Of a stretch of DNA of 51,656 nt, positions 41,917-49,595 are shown piece by piece. Both the position numbers and the translations under genes were made by a program. This stretch comes from an uncultured Dechloromonas sp. (GTDB lineage: Bacteria > Pseudomonadota > Gammaproteobacteria > Burkholderiales > Rhodocyclaceae): assembly GCF_945957265.1 (NCBI RefSeq), contig NZ_CAMFKO010000030.1, positions 1 to 51,656 of the forward strand, written 5' to 3'. The notes under the pieces were generated by a model. That model saw only the letters and a list, made by a program, of their open reading frames with translations, made no database searches and had not been told where the DNA came from. Numbering within the stretch: the first letter of the stretch is position 1; the number at the start of each line of letters is the position of its first letter.

Positions 41917-42523
41917 GTTTCTCGACACCGTTTCTGGCCTGGCCCGGGGAGCAGCAAGCCCCGGGCTTGCGCTTTTTCTGTGGCTGCTGTGCGTGGGCGC
42001 CGCCTGGGCGGGTGAATGGCTGCCGCTGGCCAACGACGGCATCCACGACCCCCGCTCGCGCGCCGTCAAGATCCTGCAGCAGCCGCGCGAGGCGCTGCAG
42101 GGGCTGACGCCGGACCACGCCGGCAACCAGGTGCGCTGGGTGCAGGTGCTGGAAAAGGGCGAAATCCGGCCGCGCGAGAAACTCTTTCCGCAGACGGTCG
42201 TGCAGAAGCTCGACCTGGATGTGATTCTCGATGCCAAGGGCGGCATGCCGGCCGTGCGCTTTCCGCATCGCCCGCATACCGAATGGCTCGATTGCGTCAA
42301 TTGCCACGATGGCCTGTTCGCCAAGAGCGTGGGCCAGAGCAAGATTTCGATGTTCAAGATACTGCAGGGCGAGCAGTGCGGGGTGTGCCACGGCGCGGTC
42401 GCCTTTCCGCTGACCGAGTGTGCGCGTTGCCACAGTATTCCCCGGCCGGGGCAGAGCAAGCCGGTGATCCCGGCCGGCATCGACCCGCGTATCCACCAGG
42501 CCATAGGGCAGGGGCAGAAATGA
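41891..42523 (+). CDS. Triheme c7-type cytochrome c (HTEW subfamily)
   Basis: 210 residues from ATG 41891, which overlaps the previous gene by 26 bp; the hydrophobic leader core (GLALFLWLLCVGAAWA) begins only at residue 25, so the n-region is long. Three motifs: CVNCHDGLF, CGVCHGAVAF and CARCHSIP. They are preceded by NDGIHDPRSRAVKILQQPRE, AGNQVRWVQVLEKGEIRPRE and VRFPHRPHTEWLDC, which align with the second half of the 39922 fusion and with the 22020 protein. Bis-His ligation likely. A terminator-like hairpin at 41942-41966 lies inside the leader coding region. Confidence 0.85.
   Translation: MPVSTFRAEFLDTVSGLARGAASPGLALFLWLLCVGAAWAGEWLPLANDGIHDPRSRAVKILQQPREALQGLTPDHAGNQVRWVQVLEKGEIRPREKLFPQTVVQKLDLDVILDAKGGMPAVRFPHRPHTEWLDCVNCHDGLFAKSVGQSKISMFKILQGEQCGVCHGAVAFPLTECARCHSIPRPGQSKPVIPAGIDPRIHQAIGQGQK
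41942..41978 (+). terminator. Terminator-like hairpin inside the signal-peptide coding region of the 41891 gene
   Basis: Stem GCCCGGGG/CCCCGGGC (8 bp) with a 9-nt loop is followed by TTGCGCTTTTTCTG. It lies 25 bp after the stop of the helical protein gene and could attenuate transcription or translation of the following c7 genes. Confidence 0.4.
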
Positions 42524-42918
42524 GCGGCTTGTTCGCGCCATCGAGGCGTCTCGGCGTGCTGTCGCTGGTTTGCGTGCTGCTGGCGGCGCTGCCGCTGGCG
42601 ACGCAGGCCGAGTATGCCGACGTGGTGATCAATCGCCAGGCCGAAAAGAACGGCATGCGGCCGGTGGTCTTTCCCCACTGGTTCCACCGGATCCGATTCC
42701 GCTGCAAGGTCTGCCACGCTGAGCTAGGATTCAAGATGCGCGCCGGCAGCAACACCATCACGATGACCGACATCATCGAAGGAAAGTTCTGCGGCGCCTG
42801 CCATAACAATGATATTGCCTGGTCTCCCGAGAATTGCGATCTCTGCCATTCGGGCAAGCCGGGCCTGCCGACGGGGGTGTTTGGTGGACACGAGACTTCT
42901 GGACCGGGACGCTGGTAA
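42520..42918 (+). CDS. Triheme c7-type cytochrome c (PHWFH subfamily, paralogue of 39494)
   Basis: 132 residues, start overlapping the previous stop (ATGA). Signal peptide LGVLSLVCVLLAALPLATQA. CKVCH, CGACH and CDLCH occur in VVFPHWFHRIRFRCKVCHAE, DIIEGKFCGACHNN and SPENCDLCHSGKPG, nearly identical to the 39494 protein. Together with 41891 it repeats the pair seen at 39494/39922 in the opposite order, so the two pairs may come from a duplication. Its 3' end overlaps the next gene by 35 bp. Confidence 0.88.
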   Translation: MSGLFAPSRRLGVLSLVCVLLAALPLATQAEYADVVINRQAEKNGMRPVVFPHWFHRIRFRCKVCHAELGFKMRAGSNTITMTDIIEGKFCGACHNNDIAWSPENCDLCHSGKPGLPTGVFGGHETSGPGRW

Positions 42919-43870
42919 GCCCGGCGCTGCGCAACGGCCGGCGCGCGCCGGCCGGCGGACCCTGCTCAAGGGATTGCTGGGCAGCCTCGCCCTGGGCGCC
43001 TCGCCGCTGAGCCTGGCCGAGGGCAGCCGGCATCTGGTCGCCGGCCAGTCCTACCCGGGCGGGCGCATCATCCAGCGCGCCAACGACGCCGGTTTTCCCG
43101 ATCCGGCCATGGGCGGCGTGGGGGCCATGACCTTGTTCGTGTTTCCGGTCTCGGTGGCGGTCACGCCGATGCGCGACATCTTCATCGCCGATGCCGGCTT
43201 GCAGGCCATTTTCCGTTACGACCCGATGCTCGACGCCATGAACATGGTGCGCGGCCTGCGGGTGAACCAGCAGACGCGGCTGGCCGCCGCCCCCGACGGC
43301 TCGGTTGCCGTCGCCAACGGCATGAGCGCGCCGATGATCCGCATCAGCCGCACCGGGCGGGTCATGCAAACCATCGACGCCCAGCTCGGCGGCGGGGTGT
43401 TCTACGACGAAGTCGCCGTCGATGCGGCGAGCGGCCGTTACTACGGCCTCGACAAGGTCCAGCGTCGCCTCGAGGAAATCATGCCGCACGGCCGGGGCGG
43501 GATCGTCATGCCGCAGGGGCTGGTGCCGGAGCAGCCGGCGGCCATGGCCATGGACGGCAACAGCATCTATATCGCCGGCCGCGCCTGCCAGTGCATCGCG
43601 GCCATCGACCCGTTCGGCGGGCGCAACATGGAAGTCGTCGCCGACGATGTCGGCCAGGCGTCGGCGCTGGCCGCCGGCGACGGCTGGCTGGCGGTGGCCG
43701 ACGTGCGCGAGCGCCAGATCCGGGTCTGGCGGCAGCGGGCCTTGCTGGTCGAGGCCGATTTCGCGTCGCTCGGCCTGCTCGACCCGCGCGGCATGGCCAT
43801 CGCCCAGCAGACCCTGTACGTGGCCGATGGCGCCGGGCGGCGGGTGGCTTCCTTCAGGCTGCGTGCATGA
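42884..43870 (+). CDS. NHL/YVTN-type beta-propeller protein, Tat-type leader
   Basis: 328 residues from GTG 42884, preceded by GGGGG; an earlier frame start at 42809 lies inside the c7 gene and is unlikely. The leader ARAGRRTLLKGLLGSLALGA has a twin-arginine motif, unlike the other two NHL proteins, which are lipoproteins. Blades: VSVAVTPMRDIFIADAGLQA, RLAAAPDGSVAVANGMSAP, VAVDAASGRYYGLDKVQRR, AAMAMDGNSIYIAGRACQC, LAAGDGWLAVADVRERQ and GMAIAQQTLYVADGAGR, about six. An unusual CQC pair lies in blade four. Probably a periplasmic scaffold or assembly factor for the cytochromes. Confidence 0.82.
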   Translation: MDTRLLDRDAGKPGAAQRPARAGRRTLLKGLLGSLALGASPLSLAEGSRHLVAGQSYPGGRIIQRANDAGFPDPAMGGVGAMTLFVFPVSVAVTPMRDIFIADAGLQAIFRYDPMLDAMNMVRGLRVNQQTRLAAAPDGSVAVANGMSAPMIRISRTGRVMQTIDAQLGGGVFYDEVAVDAASGRYYGLDKVQRRLEEIMPHGRGGIVMPQGLVPEQPAAMAMDGNSIYIAGRACQCIAAIDPFGGRNMEVVADDVGQASALAAGDGWLAVADVRERQIRVWRQRALLVEADFASLGLLDPRGMAIAQQTLYVADGAGRRVASFRLRA

Positions 43871-44949
43871 GATTCGTCGTCGTTGCACTGCTTGCCTGCC
43901 TGCTGGCCGGCTGCGCCTCCGAACCGCTGGTCATGCGCTTCGATCCCGGCCAGGTCGCCGCCGGCAGGAAAATCTACTTCCCGCCGATCAGCGACGAGGA
44001 GGTTCCGCGCTACGTCTATGTCGGCGAGCTGACCGGCGAGCAGAATTTCGTCGAGCGCGAAGGCAAGAAGAAAAACGTCTTCATCGAAGCGCTGAAGTGG
44101 CTTGCCGGGCTGTTCGAAGGGCAGGAGGCGGTCGTCCTGCAGCGCCCGCAGTCCGGGGTCGTCGATGAAAACGGCAGGATCCTGGTGACCGATGTCAGCC
44201 GCTCGGCGGTCTTCGTCTTCGATCCGGCCAACGGACGCCTCGATGTCTGGGAATTCGCCCAGGGCTTCCGCCGCTTCGCGTCGCCGACCGGGATCGCGCT
44301 CGGGCCGGCCGGCCGGGTTTTCGTCGCCGATGCCGATCTCAAGCAGGTCTATTCGCTCGACGCCCAGGGCAAGGGAACGCTGGTGGTCGATAGCGCCCTG
44401 CTCGAACGCCCGAACGGCCTGGCCTGGGATGCCAGGGAAGGCCTGCTCTACGTCGCCGATACCCAGGCCCACCAGATCAAGGTCTTCGACATGACCGGCC
44501 GGCTGGTCCGCAGCATCGGCCAGCGCGGCGAGGCGCCGGGCGAGTTCAACTTCCCGACTTTCCTGTCGCTCTCCGGCGATCGGCTGGTCGTTTCGGATAC
44601 GATGAACGCGCGGGTCCAGCTGATTCCGCTGGACGGCATCGGCAAGCCGCTCGTCGTCGGCGAGCGCGGTACCATGATGGGCAACCTGGTCCGCCCCAAG
44701 GGCGTGGCGGTCGATTCCGAAAACAATCTCTATGTGATCGAGTCCTACTACGATCATTTGCTGATTTTCGACGAGCGGGCGCGCTTTCTGCTTCCGATCG
44801 GGGGAGCCGGCAAGGCGGCAGGCAGTTTCTATCTCCCCGGCGGCGTGTGGATCGACCGGGGCAACCGGGTGTTCGTGGCAGATACCTTCAATGGGCGAAT
44901 TGCAGTGTTTCAGTTTCTGGGTGGCGTAGGCGATCATGGCAGTGAGTGA
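43867..44949 (+). CDS. NHL-repeat beta-propeller lipoprotein, second copy
   Basis: 360 residues, start overlapping the previous stop (ATGA). Lipoprotein leader VVALLACLLAGC. After IYFPPISDEEVPRYVYVGEL come NHL blades: GVVDENGRILVTDVSRSA, PTGIALGPAGRVFVADADLK, PNGLAWDAREGLLYVADTQA, FPTFLSLSGDRLVVSDTMNA, RPKGVAVDSENNLYVIESYY and PGGVWIDRGNRVFVADTFNG, giving six. Its overall plan equals the lipoprotein at 33651, so the two NHL lipoproteins flank the barrel and c7 block. The last codons overlap the start of the 11-heme gene by 14 bp. Confidence 0.87.
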   Translation: MRFVVVALLACLLAGCASEPLVMRFDPGQVAAGRKIYFPPISDEEVPRYVYVGELTGEQNFVEREGKKKNVFIEALKWLAGLFEGQEAVVLQRPQSGVVDENGRILVTDVSRSAVFVFDPANGRLDVWEFAQGFRRFASPTGIALGPAGRVFVADADLKQVYSLDAQGKGTLVVDSALLERPNGLAWDAREGLLYVADTQAHQIKVFDMTGRLVRSIGQRGEAPGEFNFPTFLSLSGDRLVVSDTMNARVQLIPLDGIGKPLVVGERGTMMGNLVRPKGVAVDSENNLYVIESYYDHLLIFDERARFLLPIGGAGKAAGSFYLPGGVWIDRGNRVFVADTFNGRIAVFQFLGGVGDHGSE

Positions 44950-47713
44950 GCAGGCGATGTCGTCTCGTATCGCGCGTATTGCGCTGGCGTTCTGCCTCGG
45001 CGTCTTCGTGCTCTTCCGTTACGGCCTGGATACGGTAGAGGCGGCGCGCGTCTCCGATATCCGCGGCACCAAGCACAACCTTTCCGCCGCCGCCGACGGT
45101 TCGGCCTATACAAACCCGACGGCCGGGGCGGGCAGCGTGCCGACCCGCAACATCAAGGCCAGCAGCGAAACCCAGGTCTGCGTGTTCTGCCATACGCCGC
45201 ACGGCGGTTCGAGTTCGACGACGCCGCTGTGGAACCGCAAGGTGGCGGGCGCCGGCTATACCCAAAGCTACGTGATGTACGACTCCAGCACGCTCGACGC
45301 CAAGCAGGTCCAGAGCACCATGAACCAGCCGGGCGGCAGTTCCAAGCTGTGCCTGTCCTGCCACGACGGCACGGTCGCCGTCGGCAACGTCAATGTGCTG
45401 AACGGCCTGGACAAGACCCCGCAGGCCCAGGGCACGGCGGTCATCGCAACGAGCGGGGGCACCACCATGCCGACCGGCTCGGGAACCGACACCGGCTTTA
45501 CCCGCTACCTCGGCACCGATCTCACCAACGACCATCCCATCTCGATCTCGTACAACGACACCCTGGCGGCACGCGACGGCGAATTGCGCACCCCGAGCAC
45601 GAACACGACCCTGGTCGGCGTGCGGACGGGAACCGTCAAGCCCAAGCTCAAGCTGGAAAATACCGGCGAGGCGGGCAACAACCGGGCGCAGGTGCAATGC
45701 GCCACCTGCCACGACCCGCACATCCGCGAGACCGACAGCACGGTCGGCAACCAGAAATTCCTGCGCCTGAACCGCTTCCAGCACCAGGACCCGCCCAGCG
45801 TCAGCGGCTACAACAGCACCGACAATTCGGGCGACATCATCTGCCTGGCCTGCCACGACAAGGGCGGTTCGGCCTGGGCTTTCTCGGCGCACGCCAATTC
45901 GCTGGTCGCCGACGAGCTGTATAGCAACACCCACGCCGACCGCCGGGAATTCCCGCGCAACCTGCCGGTGTGGAAGGCGGCCTGCCTGAACTGTCACGAT
46001 ACCCATTCCGTGGCCGGCACGCGCCGACTGCTGCGCGAAGGCACGAACGAAGGCACGCTGACCAGCGCCGCGCCGAAACCCGGCGGCAGCAACACCGCGG
46101 CCCTGGAGGAGACCTGCTACCAGTGCCACGATGGCGGCGTGAACGGCACCCTGCAGGCGACGACCAACGTGCCCAACATCCGCTCCGACTTCCTGCTCGC
46201 CCGCCGCATGCCCATCACCACCGCGGCCCAGGGTACGACCGGGGGCGCCGGCGGCAACACGGCGGAAGTGCACGACATCAACGGCAGTTTCGGCAACGAC
46301 TCGGCCTTCATCGATTGCTCCACCGCCGGCTCGAAGTGCGGCAAGGATTTCATCGAGCCGCGCAGCAAGCTCGGCGTCGGCAACCTCAACAATCGCCATG
46401 TCGAATGTACCGACTGCCACAATCCGCATCGCGTCATCCGCGCCCAGAACGGCCTGCCCGGCGCCCTGACCGCCGCCAACACGAAGGATACGGTCGCCGG
46501 ACGGAATACCGGGGGCGGGGCGCATAAACATACCAACGCCAGCGGCTATACCCATACCAACATCATCTCCGGCGTCCTGCGCGGCGCCTGGGGGGTCGAG
46601 CCGAGCTACGGCAGCGCCTCCTTCCATGCCCTGCCGACCGGCTACACCGTCAAGCGCGGCGATCCCGGCGCCAGCAGCAGCACGCTGGCCAGCGAAGCCT
46701 ACGTGACGCGCGAGTATCAGATCTGCCTCAAGTGCCACTCCGATTACGGCTACTCCGACAACAACAGCCACGTCAGCGCCGGCGGCAACCGCCCCTTGCT
46801 CAATTCGACCAGCGGCGGCACGCCGACGGCGACCAACGGGCTGACGATGTACACCAACCAGGCCAAGGAATTTCAGGCGCCCAATGCCCATGTCGGCGAG
46901 CCCCTGAGCGTCGGAACCGACGGCGGCTGCGTCGATGCCAACTGCAACAACAACAACCACCGCTCGTGGCACCCGGTGATCGGGGCGACCGGCCGGACGA
47001 CGGCGGCGCGGGGCATGTCCGGCGGCAATCCCTGGCTGACACCGTGGAGCAATGCGGTGGGCACCCAGACCATGTATTGCACCGACTGCCACGGTTCCGG
47101 GGTGGCGGCCGGCCAGTCGGTCATCCCCGACGGCAGCAACCCGTGGGGGCCGCACGGTTCCAACAACAATTTCATCCTCAAGGGCGTGTGGAGCAGCGGC
47201 ATGGGGGCGACCGGGCGCGACAGCGGCGAAACGGCCAACATGCTCTGCTTCAAGTGCCACGATTCGTCCAACTACACGACGCGCAACGATACCGGGCGCA
47301 AGTCCGGCTTCTATGGCGGCGGCAAGGGCAACCTGCACAACTACCATATCGACCGCATCCAGAAGCTGTACTGCACCTGGTGCCACGTCGCGGTGCCGCA
47401 TGGCTGGAAGAACAAGGCGCTGCTGGTCAACCTCAACGACGTCGGCGAGGAGGCCGGGCTCGGCGCGGGGAGCAGCAAGGAAGTGGCGATCAACGGCAAC
47501 GGCTCCTACTATTCGAAGGAACCGTACTACCTGTACGCCAAGCTGAAGGTGGCCACTTTCGCCGCCAGCGGCAGCTGGTCGGATACCAATTGCGGCTCGC
47601 GCGGGAAAACCGGCGCCAACCTGATTACCAGCGCCAACGGGGCCAGCGGCTCGAATACGACCGGAACGGGCAAGAACTGGATGACCAGCACGTGCAGCGG
47701 GCCGACCAATTGA
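44936..47713 (+). CDS. Undecaheme (11-heme) secreted cytochrome c with an N-terminal OmcE-like tetraheme module
   Basis: 925 residues, signal/anchor IARIALAFCLGVFVLFRYGL. Eleven CxxCH motifs: CVFCH, CLSCH, CATCH, CLACH, CLNCH, CYQCH, CTDCH, CLKCH, CTDCH, CFKCH, CTWCH. The first 310 residues repeat the tetraheme pattern of 32895 and 35010 (GTKHNLSA, CVFCHTPHG, CLSCHDGT, YLGTDLTNDHP, CATCHDPH, CLACHDK). The remainder is a Gly/Ser/Thr/Asn-rich scaffold with spaced hemes and several non-heme cysteines (IDCSTAGSKCGKD, GGCVDANCNNNNH, a C-terminal TSTCSGPTN) that may form disulfides. Low charge and Asn/Gly richness fit an extracellular protein. It could be a surface cytochrome, a nanowire cap, or another polymer subunit. 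It overlaps the previous gene by 14 bp and shares its stop/start with ResB. Confidence 0.88.
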   Translation: MAVSEQAMSSRIARIALAFCLGVFVLFRYGLDTVEAARVSDIRGTKHNLSAAADGSAYTNPTAGAGSVPTRNIKASSETQVCVFCHTPHGGSSSTTPLWNRKVAGAGYTQSYVMYDSSTLDAKQVQSTMNQPGGSSKLCLSCHDGTVAVGNVNVLNGLDKTPQAQGTAVIATSGGTTMPTGSGTDTGFTRYLGTDLTNDHPISISYNDTLAARDGELRTPSTNTTLVGVRTGTVKPKLKLENTGEAGNNRAQVQCATCHDPHIRETDSTVGNQKFLRLNRFQHQDPPSVSGYNSTDNSGDIICLACHDKGGSAWAFSAHANSLVADELYSNTHADRREFPRNLPVWKAACLNCHDTHSVAGTRRLLREGTNEGTLTSAAPKPGGSNTAALEETCYQCHDGGVNGTLQATTNVPNIRSDFLLARRMPITTAAQGTTGGAGGNTAEVHDINGSFGNDSAFIDCSTAGSKCGKDFIEPRSKLGVGNLNNRHVECTDCHNPHRVIRAQNGLPGALTAANTKDTVAGRNTGGGAHKHTNASGYTHTNIISGVLRGAWGVEPSYGSASFHALPTGYTVKRGDPGASSSTLASEAYVTREYQICLKCHSDYGYSDNNSHVSAGGNRPLLNSTSGGTPTATNGLTMYTNQAKEFQAPNAHVGEPLSVGTDGGCVDANCNNNNHRSWHPVIGATGRTTAARGMSGGNPWLTPWSNAVGTQTMYCTDCHGSGVAAGQSVIPDGSNPWGPHGSNNNFILKGVWSSGMGATGRDSGETANMLCFKCHDSSNYTTRNDTGRKSGFYGGGKGNLHNYHIDRIQKLYCTWCHVAVPHGWKNKALLVNLNDVGEEAGLGAGSSKEVAINGNGSYYSKEPYYLYAKLKVATFAASGSWSDTNCGSRGKTGANLITSANGASGSNTTGTGKNWMTSTCSGPTN

Positions 47714-48693
47714 TGCCGGCCGGGCGGGGAATCCTGCCCATGCTGGCATCGCTCAAGCTGACGCTGGCCACCTTCGTGTTCCTCGGGGTCAGCATCGTGC
47801 TGGCCTATTTCAACGAGGTGCGGACCAGCCCCTGGCTGATCCTGTCGCTGTCGCTGCTGTCGCTCAACCTGCTGGCGGCGATCGCGACCAATCGCCATTT
47901 TCGCCGCCAGGCGCCGCTGATGATCTTCCACCTGGCCCTGCTCGCCATCGTGATCCTGATCGCCATCGGCCGCCTGACCTATTTCAAGGGGCGGGCCGAG
48001 GTGGTCGAGGGCGAATCATTCACCGGCGAATTCGTCGAGGTCGACGCCGGTCCGTGGCATCCATCGGGCGTCGAGCAGGCGGCCTTCACCAACCTGGGAA
48101 CCCGTATCCGCTACGCCCCGGGGCCGGTCCGGCTGGGCACCGAGAACAATGTCGGCTGGGTGGACGAGAGCGGGAAACTGCAGCAGGCGGTGATCGGCGA
48201 CCATACCCCGCTGATCCGCAACCATTACCGTTTCTACGCCAACTGGACCAAGGGCTTCGCCCTGATGTTCGGCTGGCAGCCGGCGCAGGGCGAGCCGATG
48301 CGCGGTTCGGTCAATCTGCCGAGCTACCCAGCCAATGCCCTGACCCAGGCGCGCCAGTGGTCGCTGCCGGGAAGCGCCGAGCCGGTCTGGGCGGCCCTCC
48401 AGTTCGACGACGAGCCGGTGCCCGAAGGGGGCGGCGAGTTCCGCCTGCCGGCCCGTTACGTCGTGGTCGTCCGCCAAGGCGAGCAGCGCTGGGAAATCCC
48501 GGGCGATCGGGGTATCGTCCATCTCGACCTGCCGGGCGGGCGCCTGACCTACCTGGGCTTGCGCACCTGGATGGGCTACCAGGTGGCCTGGGACAGGACC
48601 ATGCACTGGCTGCTGGCGGCCGCGACAATCGCCGTGCTGGCCTTGGGCTGGCACTTCTGGCGCAAATTTACGGCCCGCCCCTGGAACGACTGA
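47713..48693 (+). CDS. resB: ResB-family cytochrome c biogenesis protein (System II, short form)
   Basis: 326 residues, start overlapping the previous stop (TGATG). Three N-terminal membrane helices (LASLKLTLATFVFLGVSIVL, WLILSLSLLSLNLLAAIA, PLMIFHLALLAIVILIAIGR) are followed by a large periplasmic domain and a last helix (MHWLLAAATIAVLALGWHFW). The SLKLT..TF..L..SIVLAYF start, HLALLAIVI..IGRL and the His near the end (RTMHW) are ResB/Ccs1 features. The length is shorter than typical ResB (about 450-700), as in specialised copies tied to multiheme clusters. With CcsA it exports heme and attaches it to apocytochromes. Confidence 0.82.
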   Translation: MPAGRGILPMLASLKLTLATFVFLGVSIVLAYFNEVRTSPWLILSLSLLSLNLLAAIATNRHFRRQAPLMIFHLALLAIVILIAIGRLTYFKGRAEVVEGESFTGEFVEVDAGPWHPSGVEQAAFTNLGTRIRYAPGPVRLGTENNVGWVDESGKLQQAVIGDHTPLIRNHYRFYANWTKGFALMFGWQPAQGEPMRGSVNLPSYPANALTQARQWSLPGSAEPVWAALQFDDEPVPEGGGEFRLPARYVVVVRQGEQRWEIPGDRGIVHLDLPGGRLTYLGLRTWMGYQVAWDRTMHWLLAAATIAVLALGWHFWRKFTARPWND

Positions 48694-48716
48694 GTCGGCA
48701 GCGGGTGGGGGCGAGC

Positions 48717-48733
48717 TGGCATCGGGCTTGCAT
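48717..48733 (+). promoter_or_regulatory. Sigma-54 promoter upstream of ccsA
   Basis: TGGCATCGGGCTTGCAT has GG-N10-GC and a perfect TTGCA -12 element. It lies about 40 bp before the TTG start at 48773 and gives the maturation genes their own RpoN input. Confidence 0.65.
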
Positions 48734-48772
48734 GGGTTGTCCTGTTTTTGAGAATTTTTCCAGGAGTGGGAA

Positions 48773-49591
48773 TTGGATTTGATCGGAGAGTTGCGAGTCC
48801 TGTGGGTCGCGGTCGTTGCCTATGTCCTGGCCGGCAGCATGGCGATCTTCGGGGTGTTGTTGAAGAAACGCCCGGAACGCACGGTGCTCGGCCTGATGGC
48901 GCTCGGGCTGGTCCTGCACACCGCGGCCATCGGGCTGCGCTGGCAGCGCCTCGATCACGGGCCTTTCGTGACGATGTTCGAGATCCTGTCGAGCAACGTG
49001 TGGAGCCTGATGCTCGCCTTCTCGATCGCCTACTGGCGTTTGCCGGCGATTCGCCCGGTGGCGGCCATCGTCATGCCCATCCTGTTCACCATGATGGGCT
49101 GGCTGATGACGGTCAGCCCCGGCGAGACCCATCTGCCGCCGACCTATCACACGGTCTGGCTGTTCATCCATATCGGCTTCGGCAAGGTTTTCCTGGGCGC
49201 CGTGCTGGTCGCCGTCGGCCTCTCCGGCGTCATCCTGATCCGCCGCGACGGGCGTCCCGACGCGTGGTTCCATCGCCTGCCGGACAGCGCCCGCCTGAGC
49301 GAGCTGTCGTATCGCTGCATGGCCATCGGCTTCGTGTTCGAGACCTTGATGCTGATCGCCGGGGCCATCTGGGCGCAGGACGCCTGGGGGCGCTACTGGG
49401 ATTGGGACCCGCTGGAAACCTGGGCCTTCATCACCTGGCTGATCGTCGGCATTTCGTTGCACGCGCGGCTGACCTTCGACCTCTCGCCGCGCCTCGGCGC
49501 CTGGCTGGTGATCGGTGTGTTCGTCGCCGCCTTCCTGACCTTCTTCGGCGTGCCTTTCCTGTCCCAGACGCCGCACCAGGGCGCGGTGTGA
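48773..49591 (+). CDS. ccsA: CcsA/CcmF-type cytochrome c assembly membrane protein (System II)
   Basis: 272 residues from TTG 48773, chosen because of CAGGAGTGGG 6 nt upstream. Eight or so membrane helices. The heme-handling WWD motif is WGRYWDWDPLETWAFITW (about 204-221), in the usual GAIWAQDAWG context; conserved His residues flank it (FHIGFGK-like HIGFGKVFLGA, ISLHARLTF). It binds heme at the outer face and, with ResB, ligates it to CxxCH. Together with the short ResB, it probably serves the many hemes of this cluster. Confidence 0.92.
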   Translation: MDLIGELRVLWVAVVAYVLAGSMAIFGVLLKKRPERTVLGLMALGLVLHTAAIGLRWQRLDHGPFVTMFEILSSNVWSLMLAFSIAYWRLPAIRPVAAIVMPILFTMMGWLMTVSPGETHLPPTYHTVWLFIHIGFGKVFLGAVLVAVGLSGVILIRRDGRPDAWFHRLPDSARLSELSYRCMAIGFVFETLMLIAGAIWAQDAWGRYWDWDPLETWAFITWLIVGISLHARLTFDLSPRLGAWLVIGVFVAAFLTFFGVPFLSQTPHQGAV

Positions 49592-49595
49592 TCTG

